Assembly (NCBI RefSeq): GCF_033547095.1
Contig: NZ_CP137852.1
Location: forward strand, 1 to 64,000
Direction of reading: 5' to 3'
DNA from: Sediminicoccus rosea
Lineage (GTDB): Bacteria; Pseudomonadota; Alphaproteobacteria; Acetobacterales; Acetobacteraceae
Length of the DNA: 64,000 nucleotides
The notes below the pieces were generated by a model. The model was not told where the DNA came from. It ran no database searches and saw only the letters and a program-made list of their open reading frames with translations. Of this stretch, positions 18,308 through 27,142 are shown piece by piece. Made by a program: the position numbers and the translations under genes. Each line of letters begins with the position of its first letter. Within the stretch, counting starts at the first letter, position 1.

Positions 18308-19666
18308 TTAGCCGCCGCGGCGCATGTTGTTGATCTCGCGCTCGAGCCAGGTCAGCGCCTGCTCGATCGTCTCGCCGCCCTGGGCGACACGTGCGATGAC
18401 CTTGGTGTTCAGCGCCTGGATGTACATCTGGCTGGCGAGTTCCGCCGGCGCGGGCGCGAAGGCGATATGCGCCTTGGCCTGATGGTGCGGCTTGTTCGGG
18501 TAGTTGAAGACGGTGCCGACGGGCGGGCCCTCCGTCTCCCAGATCCTGAAGTTGCTCATAGAATCGAAGGGCGGGATGTCGTAGCCGTTCGACGTGTTGG
18601 TGGTCAGCTCCGCCGCCTCGCGCGTGCTGAGGAATTCCAGGAACTGCTTGGCCACCGTCTTGTTGCGGCCGAAGCTCCAGATGCCCGAACTCCAGGGCAG
18701 GTAGGCCAGGAAGCGGCCGCGCGGGCCCGACGGCATCGGGATGGTCCAGCAGCGCTCGGCCACCTGCGGCGCATCGCGCTTGGCGACGGCCCAGGCGGAG
18801 GGCGGGTTGAAGATGAGCGCCGAACGGCCGGAGATCAGCGCGCGGTTGTTCGCCGCGTCATCCCAGGCCCAGACGTCATTCGGCAGGAAGCGCGAGAGGC
18901 GGACCGCATAGTCCATCACCTGGCGCAGCTGCTGGTTGCCGCGAATGGTGGGATTGCCGCGCTCATCGGTCACGCGGGCGCCATAGCTCTCGAACAGCGC
19001 GCCCACCCAGTCCACGGAATCGGTGAACTGGCCCATCGGCAGGCCGAAGGGGAAGCCGGCGCGGTGGCAGGCCTCGGCGGCGCGCAGGAAGGTGTCCCAG
19101 TTCCAGGTGTCGGCGCCGGGGCCGGCGCGGTTCTCGGCGGGCCACATGGCGCGGACGTCGATGCCCGCATGCTCCTGCATCAGGTCGAAGCGGACGCAGG
19201 CGGGCTTGTTCTGGGTGCCGGAGGTGGCGGGCACGGCGCGCCAGGCGCCACGGTGCTTGCCGAGGAACTCGGCGGCCGGGTTCACCGCGCCGTAGCGGCC
19301 GATGAGGCGCGTCATCACGTCATCCACCGGCTCCAGCTGGTCGGCATAGGCGCCGATATCCCAGGGCGAGAGCGAGAGGATGTCATGCCCGCTGCGCGAC
19401 TGCGCCTGGGCGGCGGCGGTGAGCTGCAGCTGGTTGCCCACCGTCGTGATGAAGTCGAGGTTGACGTTGACGCGGTTGCGCTCGCCGAATTGCTGCGCGA
19501 GCTGGCGCAGCGCGCCGTTGCCGGTGGGCACCCAATGGTCCCAGAAGGCGCAGCGCAGCGTGGTCGTCGGCTGGCCGAAGACCGCAGGCGCGCTCAGCGT
19601 GCCGACGGCGAGAACGCCGGCGCCCGCGCCGAGGGCGGCGCGACGGGACAGATCCTTGTTGGACAT
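18308..19666 (-). CDS. Sugar ABC transporter solute-binding protein
   Basis: A 452-residue family-1 extracellular binding protein, first gene of the importer operon. The N-terminus (SRRAALGAGAGVLAVGTLSA) is a twin-arginine-type signal. It contains the usual periplasmic-binding features, such as FAPAPAELASQMYIQALNTK near the C-terminus, and PFGLPMGQFTDSVDWVGALF. It is divergent from the DauA-like dehydrogenase gene across 146 bp, which probably holds both promoters. The ligand is unknown; family members bind sugars, glycerol phosphate or polyols. Confidence 0.93.
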   Translation of the reverse strand: MSNKDLSRRAALGAGAGVLAVGTLSAPAVFGQPTTTLRCAFWDHWVPTGNGALRQLAQQFGERNRVNVNLDFITTVGNQLQLTAAAQAQSRSGHDILSLSPWDIGAYADQLEPVDDVMTRLIGRYGAVNPAAEFLGKHRGAWRAVPATSGTQNKPACVRFDLMQEHAGIDVRAMWPAENRAGPGADTWNWDTFLRAAEACHRAGFPFGLPMGQFTDSVDWVGALFESYGARVTDERGNPTIRGNQQLRQVMDYAVRLSRFLPNDVWAWDDAANNRALISGRSALIFNPPSAWAVAKRDAPQVAERCWTIPMPSGPRGRFLAYLPWSSGIWSFGRNKTVAKQFLEFLSTREAAELTTNTSNGYDIPPFDSMSNFRIWETEGPPVGTVFNYPNKPHHQAKAHIAFAPAPAELASQMYIQALNTKVIARVAQGGETIEQALTWLEREINNMRRGG

Positions 19667-19812
19667 TCCTGAACTCCCTTGGATGTTTCCGCGCGGTCTC
19701 CGCCGCTGGCCGGAAGGTTACGCACGCTCCGGCATGCTGTGCAACCGGCTTGCTGCCCGCGCCCAGAACCCCCCGCTTGCCGCTCCGCGGTGGGCGGACA
19801 AGGATGCCCGCC

Positions 19813-20919
19813 ATGGACACGCATCATTTCGACGCCCTCGTGATCGGGGCGGGCATCGCTGGCGCCACCTCCGGCGCGCATCTCTCCGCCACGCACCGCG
19901 TGGCGCTGCTGGAGGCCGAGGAATCCGCCGGCTACCACACCACCGGCCGCTCCGCCGCCATCTGGATCCTCAGCTATGGCAGCGCCGATGCACGGCTGCT
20001 GACCGGCGCCTCCCGCGGCTTCTTCGAGGCGCCGCCGTCTGGCTTCACCGAGGCGAAGCTCGCGCATCACCGCCCCGTGCTGACCCTGGCCGATGCGGCC
20101 CAGGCGGCGGAGCTGGCGGCCTCGCTCGATGCCGGGCGGGTCGCGATCCCGCTGGCGGAAGCACGCGCCATCGTGCCCGCCATCCGCCCCGGCTGGGCGG
20201 TTGCCGCGGCCATCGAGCAGGACGCCTTCGACATTGACGTGGCGGCGCTGCACCAGGGCTTCCTCGCGCAGATCCGGCGCGCGGGGGGCGTGCTGGCGCT
20301 GCGGAACAAGGCCGGCCGCATCTGGCACGGGAAGGGCCTCTGGCACGCCGAGACCAGCACGGGCGACGTCTTCACCGCGCCCGCCATCGTCAACGCCGCG
20401 GGCGCCTGGGGCGATGTGGTGGCCGAGATCGCGGGCGTCGCCAAGATCGGCCTGCAGCCCAAGCGCCGCACCGCGCTGATCGTGGACCCGGGCCGCTGGC
20501 AGAGCGCCGATTGGCCGCTCGTGGGTGATATGCACCACAGCTGGTATGTGCGGCCCGAGGCGCGCGGCAAGCTCATGGTCAGCCCCGCCGACGAGACGGA
20601 CAGCGAACCCTGCGACGCGCAGCCCGATGAGCTGGACGTCGCCATCGCGGTGGACCGCATGCAGCAGGCGCTCGACATCCCGGTGCATCGCGTCGAGCAT
20701 CGCTGGGCCGGGCTGCGGAGCTTCACGCCGGACCGCGGGCTCGCCATCGGGCCCTGCGCCGCGCCCGGCTTCTTCTGGTTCTGCGGCCAGGGCGGCTACG
20801 GCATCCAGACCGCGCCCGCCGCCGGCCGCCTGCTGGCGCAGCTGGTGCGCGGCACGGCGCCCGATGCCGACATCGCCGCCGCCATCCCCCTCACCGACCC
20901 CCGGAGATTTGCGGCATGA
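19813..20919 (+). CDS. FAD-dependent oxidoreductase, DauA-like (D-amino acid / D-arginine dehydrogenase type)
   Basis: A 368-residue flavoprotein of the DAO superfamily. It starts with the FAD-binding Rossmann motif VIGAGIAGATSGAHLS, followed by the conserved GYHTTGRSAAIW. Segments GLQPKRRTALIV, HRWAGLRSFTPDRG and FFWFCGQGGYGIQTAPAAGR closely follow the pattern of D-arginine dehydrogenase DauA. Such enzymes oxidise amino acids to 2-oxo acids and pass electrons to the respiratory chain. The ATG at 19813 has AAGGA 8 nt upstream; an in-frame ATG at 19804 is a minor alternative. The gene overlaps the next (a PLP dehydratase) by 4 nt. The exact substrate is inferred. Confidence 0.88.
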   Translation: MDTHHFDALVIGAGIAGATSGAHLSATHRVALLEAEESAGYHTTGRSAAIWILSYGSADARLLTGASRGFFEAPPSGFTEAKLAHHRPVLTLADAAQAAELAASLDAGRVAIPLAEARAIVPAIRPGWAVAAAIEQDAFDIDVAALHQGFLAQIRRAGGVLALRNKAGRIWHGKGLWHAETSTGDVFTAPAIVNAAGAWGDVVAEIAGVAKIGLQPKRRTALIVDPGRWQSADWPLVGDMHHSWYVRPEARGKLMVSPADETDSEPCDAQPDELDVAIAVDRMQQALDIPVHRVEHRWAGLRSFTPDRGLAIGPCAAPGFFWFCGQGGYGIQTAPAAGRLLAQLVRGTAPDADIAAAIPLTDPRRFAA

Positions 20920-21887
20920 CGCCGAGTTTCGATGATGTGCAGGCCGCCGCGCGCCGCATGAAGGGCCGCATCCGCCGCACGCCCATGTTGCGCCACCGCG
21001 CGCTGGATGCGGCGGCGGGCGGCGTTGTGCTGGTCAAGCCCGAGCCGCTGCAGATCACCGGCAGCTTCAAGCTGCGCGGCGCCACCAATGCCGCGATGCT
21101 GCTGCCGCCCGAGGCGCGGGCGGCCGGCATCGTCACCCATTCCTCCGGCAATCACGGCCAGGCGATCGCCGCCGCCTGCCAGGCGCTGGGCATGCCCGCG
21201 CTCATCGCCATGCCCCAGGATGCGCCGGCCGTGAAGGTCGAGGCGACGCGCGCCTGGGGCGCCGAGATCCATTTCTTCGACCGCCATGGCGTGGACCGTG
21301 ACGTGCTGGCGCAGGAGCTTGCTGCGAAGCGCGGCGCCACCGTCATCCCGCCCTTCGACCATGCCGATGTCATCGCGGGGCAAGGCACCGCCATCCTCGA
21401 ATTGCTGGAGGATGCGCGGACCGAGGGCTTCAGGCCGGACCAGATCGCCATCTGCACCGGCGGCGGCGGGCTGCTGGCAGGCTCCGCCCTCTCGGCCAAG
21501 GCGCTTGCCCCCCAGGCGCGGATCTTCGCGGTGGAGCCCGAGGGCTGGGACGATTACGGCCGCTCGCTGCGCGCCGGCCAGCGCATCGCCAATGACGGCC
21601 AGGGTTCGGGGCTCTGCGACGCGCTGCTCTCGAAGCAGCCGGGCCAGCTCACCCTCGCGGTGAACGCGCCGCGCGTGGAGGACGGGCTGGTGGTGACGCC
21701 GGCGGAGGTCTTCGCCGCCATGCGCTTCGCCTTCACCCATCTCAAGCTGGTGGTGGAGCCGGGCGGCGCCGTCGCGCTGGCAGCCGTGCTCGCCGGCAAG
21801 CTCGCGACGCGCGATGCGGTGACGGGCATCATCCTGAGCGGCGGCAATGTGGATGCGGGGGTCTTCGCCCAGGCCATGGCGGCCTGA
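20916..21887 (+). CDS. PLP-dependent threonine/serine dehydratase-like enzyme
   Basis: A 323-residue fold-type II PLP enzyme. The Schiff-base lysine sits in GSFKLRGATNA, the substrate loop reads SSGNHGQAIAAACQA, and the phosphate-binding loop reads CTGGGGLLAGS. The length lacks a regulatory ACT domain, so it is the catabolic or racemase-like short form (threonine ammonia-lyase, serine dehydratase/racemase or hydroxyaspartate dehydratase). Its ATG overlaps the TGA of the DauA-like gene (ATGA), so the two probably act in one amino-acid degradation route. Confidence 0.92.
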   Translation: MTPSFDDVQAAARRMKGRIRRTPMLRHRALDAAAGGVVLVKPEPLQITGSFKLRGATNAAMLLPPEARAAGIVTHSSGNHGQAIAAACQALGMPALIAMPQDAPAVKVEATRAWGAEIHFFDRHGVDRDVLAQELAAKRGATVIPPFDHADVIAGQGTAILELLEDARTEGFRPDQIAICTGGGGLLAGSALSAKALAPQARIFAVEPEGWDDYGRSLRAGQRIANDGQGSGLCDALLSKQPGQLTLAVNAPRVEDGLVVTPAEVFAAMRFAFTHLKLVVEPGGAVALAAVLAGKLATRDAVTGIILSGGNVDAGVFAQAMAA

Positions 21888-21892
21888 GGCGC

Positions 21893-22504
21893 ATGTCCCT
21901 GACCGGCCTCCTGCGCGGCGGATTCACCTTGCCGGCACTGGGCGTCGGGCTCGCGATCTTCCTCGTGCTTCTGCCGACACGCCTGTCACCGGAGACGGCG
22001 GCGATGCTGGGCTGGTCCGCCCATGTCGTCACCTACGCAGCGCTGCTGCTGCACCGCCTGGGCAAGGCCCCGCCCGAGGCGATGCGCCGGCGCGCGCGGG
22101 AGATGGCGGAAGGCCGCAGCATGGTCACCTGGCTGTCCGTGCTGGCGGCCGGCGCCTCGCTGCTCTTTCTCGTGCTGCGTTGGGACGGGCTGGTGGGCGT
22201 CCTCGCCATCCCCGCCATCATCCTCTCCTGGTTCTACGTCCACCTGCTCTTCGCGCAGGACTACGCGCATGAATACTGGACGCAGGAATGCGGGATCGAA
22301 TTCCCGGGCGGCGACGGCACGCCGGAATTCAGCGAGTTCCTCTACCTCGCCTTCACCATCGGCATGACCTTCCAGGTGAGCGACGTCACCACCAGCAGCC
22401 CCGTCATCCGGCGGCTGGTGCTCACCCATGGCCTCGTGTCCTTCGGCTTCAACGCGGTCATCCTCGCCGCCGCCGTGAACATCGTGGCGGGCGGATCGAA
22501 CTGA
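21893..22504 (+). CDS. DUF1345 family membrane protein
   Basis: A 203-residue inner-membrane protein with about five hydrophobic segments. The family signature is the central FYVHLLFAQDYAHEYW, then GGDGTPEFSEFLYLAFTIGM and TFQVSDVTTSS, all hallmarks of DUF1345. The gene follows the dehydratase by 5 nt and so probably belongs to its operon. The biochemical function of the family is not established. Confidence 0.9.
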   Translation: MSLTGLLRGGFTLPALGVGLAIFLVLLPTRLSPETAAMLGWSAHVVTYAALLLHRLGKAPPEAMRRRAREMAEGRSMVTWLSVLAAGASLLFLVLRWDGLVGVLAIPAIILSWFYVHLLFAQDYAHEYWTQECGIEFPGGDGTPEFSEFLYLAFTIGMTFQVSDVTTSSPVIRRLVLTHGLVSFGFNAVILAAAVNIVAGGSN

Positions 22505-22511
22505 ACCGGGT

Positions 22512-23510
22512 TCAATCCACCCGTGCGCCCGAGGCGCGGATCAGCGGCGCGAAGGCCGCCTCGTTCGCGGCGCGGAAGGTCGCGAAATCCTCGGGCGTCG
22601 TGTACCAGGTGGCGGCGCCGTTCTCCTCGAAGCGGCGCTTCAGGTCGGCGCTTTCGAGCGACTCCTTCGTCAGCTGGTTCAGCCGATGAATGATGGCGGG
22701 CGGCATCCCCGCCGGGCCCATCACGCCACCCCAGGAGGTGATCTCGAAGCCCGGCAGGAATTCCGCCATGGCCGGGATCTCGGGCGCCTGCGGGCTGCGC
22801 GTCGCCCCCGTCACGGCAAGCGCGCGCAACCGTCCCTCGCGCGCCAGGGCCAGGCCCTGCGGGATGTTGTCGAAGATCATGTGCACGCGGCCGCCCTGGA
22901 TATCCACATGCGCCGGCGCCGCGCCGCGATAGGGCACGTGCAGCATGTCCACGCCCGCCATCGCCTTGAACATCTCGCCCGAGAGATGGACCGTGGTGCC
23001 GGAGCCGGAGGAGGCATAGGCGTAGCGCCCCGGATTGGCCTTCAGCAGCGCGATCAGCTCAGGCACCGAGCGCGCCGGCACGTCGTTGTTCACCACCAGG
23101 AGGTTGGGCAACTGCCACAGGCCGGAGACGAGCGAGAAATCCTGCGAGGGGTTGAAGGGCAGCCGCCCGTAGAGCGTGGGCCCGATGGAGAGCGGCGCCA
23201 CGCTGGCCAGGCCGATGGTGTTGCCGTCCGGCGCCGCGCGCGCGATCGCCTCCGTGCCGACATTCCCGCCGGAGCCGGAGCGGTTCTCGACGATGAACTG
23301 CTGCCCCGTCATCTCGCTCATCTTGAGGCACCAGAGGCGCGAGAGGATGTCCGTGCCGCCGCCCGGGGGGAACAATCCGATGAAGCGGATGGGGCCGGTG
23401 GGCCAGGCCTGCGGCTGGGCCTGCACCAGGGCAGGCGTGGCCAAGGCGGGCATCGCCAGGAGCCCAAGGGCAGACCGCCGGCTGACGCCGGCCTTGTTCG
23501 ACTTTGGCAT
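22512..23510 (-). CDS. Bug family (TctC-like) solute-binding protein
   Basis: A 332-residue tripartite-tricarboxylate-type binding protein. The ATG at 23510 has GGGAGGAAT upstream and starts a signal peptide with SRRSALGLLAMPALATPALV. Bug family hallmarks are WPTGPIRFIGLFPPGGGTDI, VENRSGSGGNVGTEAIARA and HVPYRGAAPAHVDIQGGRV. No tctA/tctB genes are nearby, so it is one of the many orphan Bug proteins found in this group of bacteria. It likely binds a carboxylate. It ends 7 nt from the convergent DUF1345 gene. Confidence 0.93.
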   Translation of the reverse strand: MPKSNKAGVSRRSALGLLAMPALATPALVQAQPQAWPTGPIRFIGLFPPGGGTDILSRLWCLKMSEMTGQQFIVENRSGSGGNVGTEAIARAAPDGNTIGLASVAPLSIGPTLYGRLPFNPSQDFSLVSGLWQLPNLLVVNNDVPARSVPELIALLKANPGRYAYASSGSGTTVHLSGEMFKAMAGVDMLHVPYRGAAPAHVDIQGGRVHMIFDNIPQGLALAREGRLRALAVTGATRSPQAPEIPAMAEFLPGFEITSWGGVMGPAGMPPAIIHRLNQLTKESLESADLKRRFEENGAATWYTTPEDFATFRAANEAAFAPLIRASGARVD

Positions 23511-23636
23511 GATTCCTCCCCGGGGCTTGGCGCCCCTGGGCCGCATCGGCGCGCGGATGGCCGTCCAGCGTCAAGAAAATTCGACCACACGCCCGCTCGG
23601 CTTGCCCCGGGCGCCCTTTGCCGGGATGCTGCGCCC

Positions 23637-24287
23637 GTGCTGCTCCGCCGTTTCCTGCCCCTCCTGCTGCTGCTGCCCACGGCCTGCACGCTGCCGCTCA
23701 ACAGCGCGCTGCGTGACTGGGCGCGTCAGGCAAGCTTCGCCGTGGCCCGCACCGCGCCGGAGGAAGACGCGCCGCAACGCACAGCGCGCGGCGCGCTCGC
23801 CGCCTATTTCTACGCGCTCGGCGCCATGTGGGACGGGGCGCCGCTGAACTTCCAGCCTGCCGCCTTCGCCCCGGGCAGCACCGAGCCCACGATCCTCGCC
23901 CTCTCCGCAGCGCTCGCCACCGCCAGCGCCGACGCGCCGCCCCGCTGGGCCACGAACGAGGTCACATCCCCGCGCCCCACCTATGAGGATCGGCGCCTGT
24001 CGCGCCTGATCCGCGCGGCCGATGCGCCCGTGCAGCAACTGCTGCTCCAGCTCAAGACCGGCGTCGCACCGGCCGAGGCCGCGGTGCTCACCCGCATCGG
24101 CGAGGGGCATGCGGTGCTGCTGGCGCAGGCCGGGCGCCTCTCGCAACGCGAGACCGAACGGGACATCCTGCAGCAGATGGACGCCCTCTCCCGCGACATG
24201 CGCCGCCTGCCCCCCGCCGCCCCGCAGATCACGGCGGAGGGCGCCGCTCCCTTGCCACCGAGCCTCGCCGCGATCTTCCCGCCATGA
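23637..24287 (+). CDS. Lipoprotein of unknown function, paralogue 1
   Basis: A 216-residue lipoprotein. The GTG at 23637 gives a short signal peptide (LLRRFLPLLLLLPTAC) with a lipobox ending at Cys. The mature part is helical, with RDWARQASFAVAR just after the lipid anchor and TRIGEGHAVLLAQAGRLSQR near the C-terminus, followed by helix SLSRDMRRLP-like sequence. These two segments recur in the next gene (RDWASTASLAL, SQVGQGHALLKAQASSITQE), so they are tandem paralogues. The stop codon overlaps the next start (ATGA). Function unknown. Confidence 0.78.
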   Translation: MLLRRFLPLLLLLPTACTLPLNSALRDWARQASFAVARTAPEEDAPQRTARGALAAYFYALGAMWDGAPLNFQPAAFAPGSTEPTILALSAALATASADAPPRWATNEVTSPRPTYEDRRLSRLIRAADAPVQQLLLQLKTGVAPAEAAVLTRIGEGHAVLLAQAGRLSQRETERDILQQMDALSRDMRRLPPAAPQITAEGAAPLPPSLAAIFPP

Positions 24288-24889
24288 CGCCTCCCAGGAC
24301 CACAGCGATGCGCCTTCCCCTTCTGGCGCTGCTGGCCTTCACCGGCTGCGGCGCGCCCGACTACACGCCGGTGCGCGACTGGGCCTCCACCGCGAGCCTC
24401 GCACTCGACGAGCCGGCCTTGGGCCAGACGGGCAGCCTCGCCATGCAGCAGGCCCTCGTCACCTACCTCCATGCCGTGTCGGTGCTCGCCTCGGACGGCG
24501 TGCTGCCCTATCGCGAGAGCCCCTTCTCCACGCTGGCCATCACCGCGGGGCAGGATTCCGAGCGCGGCGGCCAGGCGGTCGCGGCGCTCGGGCTGCTGCT
24601 GCGCCACGCCAACCGCACCAATGCCCAGGCGCCGCAGCTGCGCGACAACATCGTCGCCGCCGATCCGCATGTGCAGGCGCTGGTGCAGTCCCTCGCCGCC
24701 ACCATGGCGCGCGAGGGCACGGACAGCCCGGCGCGGCGGCAATACCTTTTCGTCCTGAGCCAGGTCGGCCAGGGGCATGCGCTGCTCAAGGCCCAGGCCT
24801 CCAGCATCACGCAGGAGGAGGCGGTTCAGCGCATCCGCGCCGCCGAGGATCAGCTGCGCCGCAGCGCCGCCCGGACCTGGCCCGGATGA
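24284..24889 (+). CDS. Lipoprotein of unknown function, paralogue 2
   Basis: A 201-residue lipoprotein with signal MRLPLLALLAFTGC. The ATG at 24284 overlaps the preceding stop; a second ATG at 24308 with an AGGACC site upstream would give the shorter classic signal and is an equally good start. It is paralogous to the gene before it: DYTPVRDWASTASLALDE after the Cys, then VLSQVGQGHALLKAQASSIT near the end. Its stop also overlaps the following barrel gene. The pair is likely a set of lipid-anchored partners for the barrel protein. No known domain is recognised. Confidence 0.78.
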   Translation: MTPPRTTAMRLPLLALLAFTGCGAPDYTPVRDWASTASLALDEPALGQTGSLAMQQALVTYLHAVSVLASDGVLPYRESPFSTLAITAGQDSERGGQAVAALGLLLRHANRTNAQAPQLRDNIVAADPHVQALVQSLAATMAREGTDSPARRQYLFVLSQVGQGHALLKAQASSITQEEAVQRIRAAEDQLRRSAARTWPG

Positions 24890-25917
24890 GGCGCGTCACC
24901 CTCTCCACCGCCCTTTGCACCAGCCTTCTCACGGGGCTGCTCGCCGCGGCACCCGCCCGCGCGCAGCAGGTGGATGGCATCCTGCGCGACGCCCTGACCT
25001 CCCAGATCAACGAGCGCCTCTCCGCGCTGCGCGCGCTGCAGCAATCCCGGCGCGGCGGCGTGCTCGGCCTCTTCGGCTACAACGCGATCCCCGACGGCTC
25101 GACCAACGCGGTCGAGATCACGCGCGGCGAGGCCTCTTCTTCCACCATCTCGCCCACGCTGCAGCTGGGCCAGCTGGGCTTCGGCTTCACCGTCTCCGAG
25201 GCGTTTCCGATCTTCCTGGAGAGCTATATCGGCTATGCGCGCTACGACCCGCGCGCCTACATCGCGGGCGGGGACGAGACGCGAAGCCTGCCGATGCGCT
25301 GGAACAACGTCATCGGCACCGTCGGCGTGGGCTACGACATCCGCCTCGCCGAGTATCTCTGGCTGCGGCCGATCATCAACGGCTCGCTCGGCTATGCCGC
25401 CTCGGACGCCTCGCTCCTTGGCTCCTTCATCAACTGGCGGCGTGAACGGGACATCTCCTTCCTCACCGACAAGCACATGAACGTCTATGGCCTGGGCGGG
25501 GCGCTGATGCTGGCCTATTACGACTACACGCCAGCGCGGAACATCGATGTCGAGCTGCGCTACACGCAGATGCGGCTGCAGACCTTCGGCGACACGCCGG
25601 AGGCCGTCCGCGGTAATTCCACCGCCCGCACCCTGGGCCTCTGGGCACGCTACCGCTGGCCCACCGGCATCGAGGCCTTCGGGCGCCCGTTGCGCTGGGT
25701 GGTGGACGGCTCCGGCTCGCTCTACCTGGGCGACCAGCGCGACTCGATCGGCTTCGGCTGGGCGGTGAAGATCGGCGGCGGCATCGAGTTCGACGTAGGC
25801 CGGCACGAGATCGGCCTGGCGGGCATCAACCTCAGCCGCGTGCGGCTGATCGCACGCTATTTCTACGGCGATGGCGGCGTCACCGGCACCAGCGTCGGCA
25901 TCGGGATGAGCTTTTAG
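24886..25917 (+). CDS. Predicted outer-membrane beta-barrel protein
   Basis: A 343-residue protein with a signal peptide (TALCTSLLTGLLAAAPARAQ). The mature protein has alternating aromatic/hydrophobic strands separated by short turns (GFTVSEAFPIFLESYIGYAR, NVIGTVGVGYDIRLAEYLWL, LGGALMLAYYDYTPARNIDV) and ends in a Phe after GVGIGMSF-like sequence, the usual C-terminal signal of barrel proteins for the BAM complex. It is ATGA-coupled to two lipoprotein genes, so the three form one operon. It could be a channel, adhesin or exopolysaccharide/lipid exporter; the sequence shows a barrel but no family I can name. Confidence 0.8.
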   Translation: MRRVTLSTALCTSLLTGLLAAAPARAQQVDGILRDALTSQINERLSALRALQQSRRGGVLGLFGYNAIPDGSTNAVEITRGEASSSTISPTLQLGQLGFGFTVSEAFPIFLESYIGYARYDPRAYIAGGDETRSLPMRWNNVIGTVGVGYDIRLAEYLWLRPIINGSLGYAASDASLLGSFINWRRERDISFLTDKHMNVYGLGGALMLAYYDYTPARNIDVELRYTQMRLQTFGDTPEAVRGNSTARTLGLWARYRWPTGIEAFGRPLRWVVDGSGSLYLGDQRDSIGFGWAVKIGGGIEFDVGRHEIGLAGINLSRVRLIARYFYGDGGVTGTSVGIGMSF

Positions 25918-25929
25918 GAGGGTCTTGGC

Positions 25930-25967
25930 GCCCTCCCACGCCGGGCGCGCGCTCGGCTTCGCGCCGC
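25930..25967. repeat. Intergenic palindromic element, copy 1
   Basis: This copy holds GCCCTC, then 3 nt, then CGCCGGGCGCGCGC, followed by CGGCTTCGCGCCGC. The same arrangement, with 20 of the first 23 bases identical, occurs at 50384. It lies between the convergent barrel gene and the AlgJ-like gene, where it may also serve as a terminator. Confidence 0.6.
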
Positions 25968-26013
25968 CGCGGTCGCGCAGGGGGTGCGGGCAGCCTGGGC
26001 GCGGCGGCCGCCC

Positions 26014-27132
26014 TCACTGCGCCAGGAAGGCGCGCTCGTCTTCCGTCACCGGCTGCGCCATGGCGCGTTCCAGCACTTCCCAGATGATCACGCGCGGCGG
26101 GGCCTCTCGGAAAGTCGCACCCGAGAAATAGGCTCGCGCCGCACCGGCGAAGCCGCCGCCGGCCTGGGCCAGGTTGGTCACCGCCGCACCCAGCGCCTCC
26201 TGCAGGAAGCCATGGAAATTCGCGTTCAGCGAGTAGGAGGAGCCGATCAGCGCCACCTGCGGCTGGCCCTCGTCATCCAGCAGCCCGCCGCCACCGCCCG
26301 CCGCGGGCGCAGGGGCCGTGGTGGTGGCCAGATGCTGGCGGTCCGGCGCGGGGCGCCAGCCATCGGGCATGATGTCGAGGCCCATCAGGCGCAGCAGGTC
26401 GCCCGGGCCGTTCGTCTCCTCGGCCGCGAAGCGGGTGGTGAAGCCGCCGGGACGATCCAGGTTCAGCCCGCGCGCCGCGGCCGCGATCTGCCGCGCGGCC
26501 AGCGCCGCGCCATCCTGGTTCCAATGCGTATCGGTGCGCCAATAGGCCGGCTTCTCGCGAGCGAGCGCCCGCAGCGGCTCCAGCAGCGGGATGGGCGTGA
26601 TGCCCCGCGCCGCGAAGGTGGAGACGAGCTCCGCGTAACGCTGCTCGGCCTGGGCCGAGAGCGGCGCGCCGCAGAGTTCCTCGCGATGCACCCGCGCCTT
26701 GTCGGGCACGATGGTGACGAGAAGGGTGATGTTCTGCGCCGCCAGCCGATCGCGGATACGGGCCAGGCCCTCCACGCGCTCGCGCATGGCGGGGCCGGGG
26801 TCGGGCCAGGGGCGCAGCTCTTCGGTGAGGAAGAGCCAGTCATTGCAGCCGACGCGCACCTGCGGCCCGCCCGAATCGAAGAAGCGCCAGCGGAAGAAGC
26901 CGCCGGCCGCGCGCACATAGGGGTCCACCGGCAGGTTGTGCGCCATCACATAGTTCACCGCGGCGGCGAAGCGCCCGGCGAGGAAGGCCTCCAGGTTCAG
27001 CGTGGGCGCCAGGCGCCGCTGCGCGGAATCCGAGGCGATGGCGGAGACGCCCTGCCACGCACCCCAGCCCAGGATGGCGATGACCACCGCCGCCTGGAGG
27101 GTCGCCATCCGCTTGATCCAGCTCTCGATCAT
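26014..27132 (-). CDS. AlgJ/AlgX-like SGNH-fold O-acetyltransferase component
   Basis: A 372-residue protein with an N-terminal signal anchor (ATLQAAVVIAILGWGAWQGV). The catalytic Asp-x-His motif appears as YWRTDTHWNQDG near residue 200, and the nucleophile region as LIGSSYSLNANFHGFLQEAL. This is the periplasmic SGNH-type partner that moves an acyl group from the MBOAT membrane protein to an exopolysaccharide such as alginate or cellulose. It follows the algI-like gene by 10 nt in the same direction. The polymer acted on is not evident; the nearby bcsD gene suggests cellulose. Confidence 0.88.
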   Translation of the reverse strand: MIESWIKRMATLQAAVVIAILGWGAWQGVSAIASDSAQRRLAPTLNLEAFLAGRFAAAVNYVMAHNLPVDPYVRAAGGFFRWRFFDSGGPQVRVGCNDWLFLTEELRPWPDPGPAMRERVEGLARIRDRLAAQNITLLVTIVPDKARVHREELCGAPLSAQAEQRYAELVSTFAARGITPIPLLEPLRALAREKPAYWRTDTHWNQDGAALAARQIAAAARGLNLDRPGGFTTRFAAEETNGPGDLLRLMGLDIMPDGWRPAPDRQHLATTTAPAPAAGGGGGLLDDEGQPQVALIGSSYSLNANFHGFLQEALGAAVTNLAQAGGGFAGAARAYFSGATFREAPPRVIIWEVLERAMAQPVTEDERAFLAQ

Positions 27133-27142
27133 GGCGTGCTCC

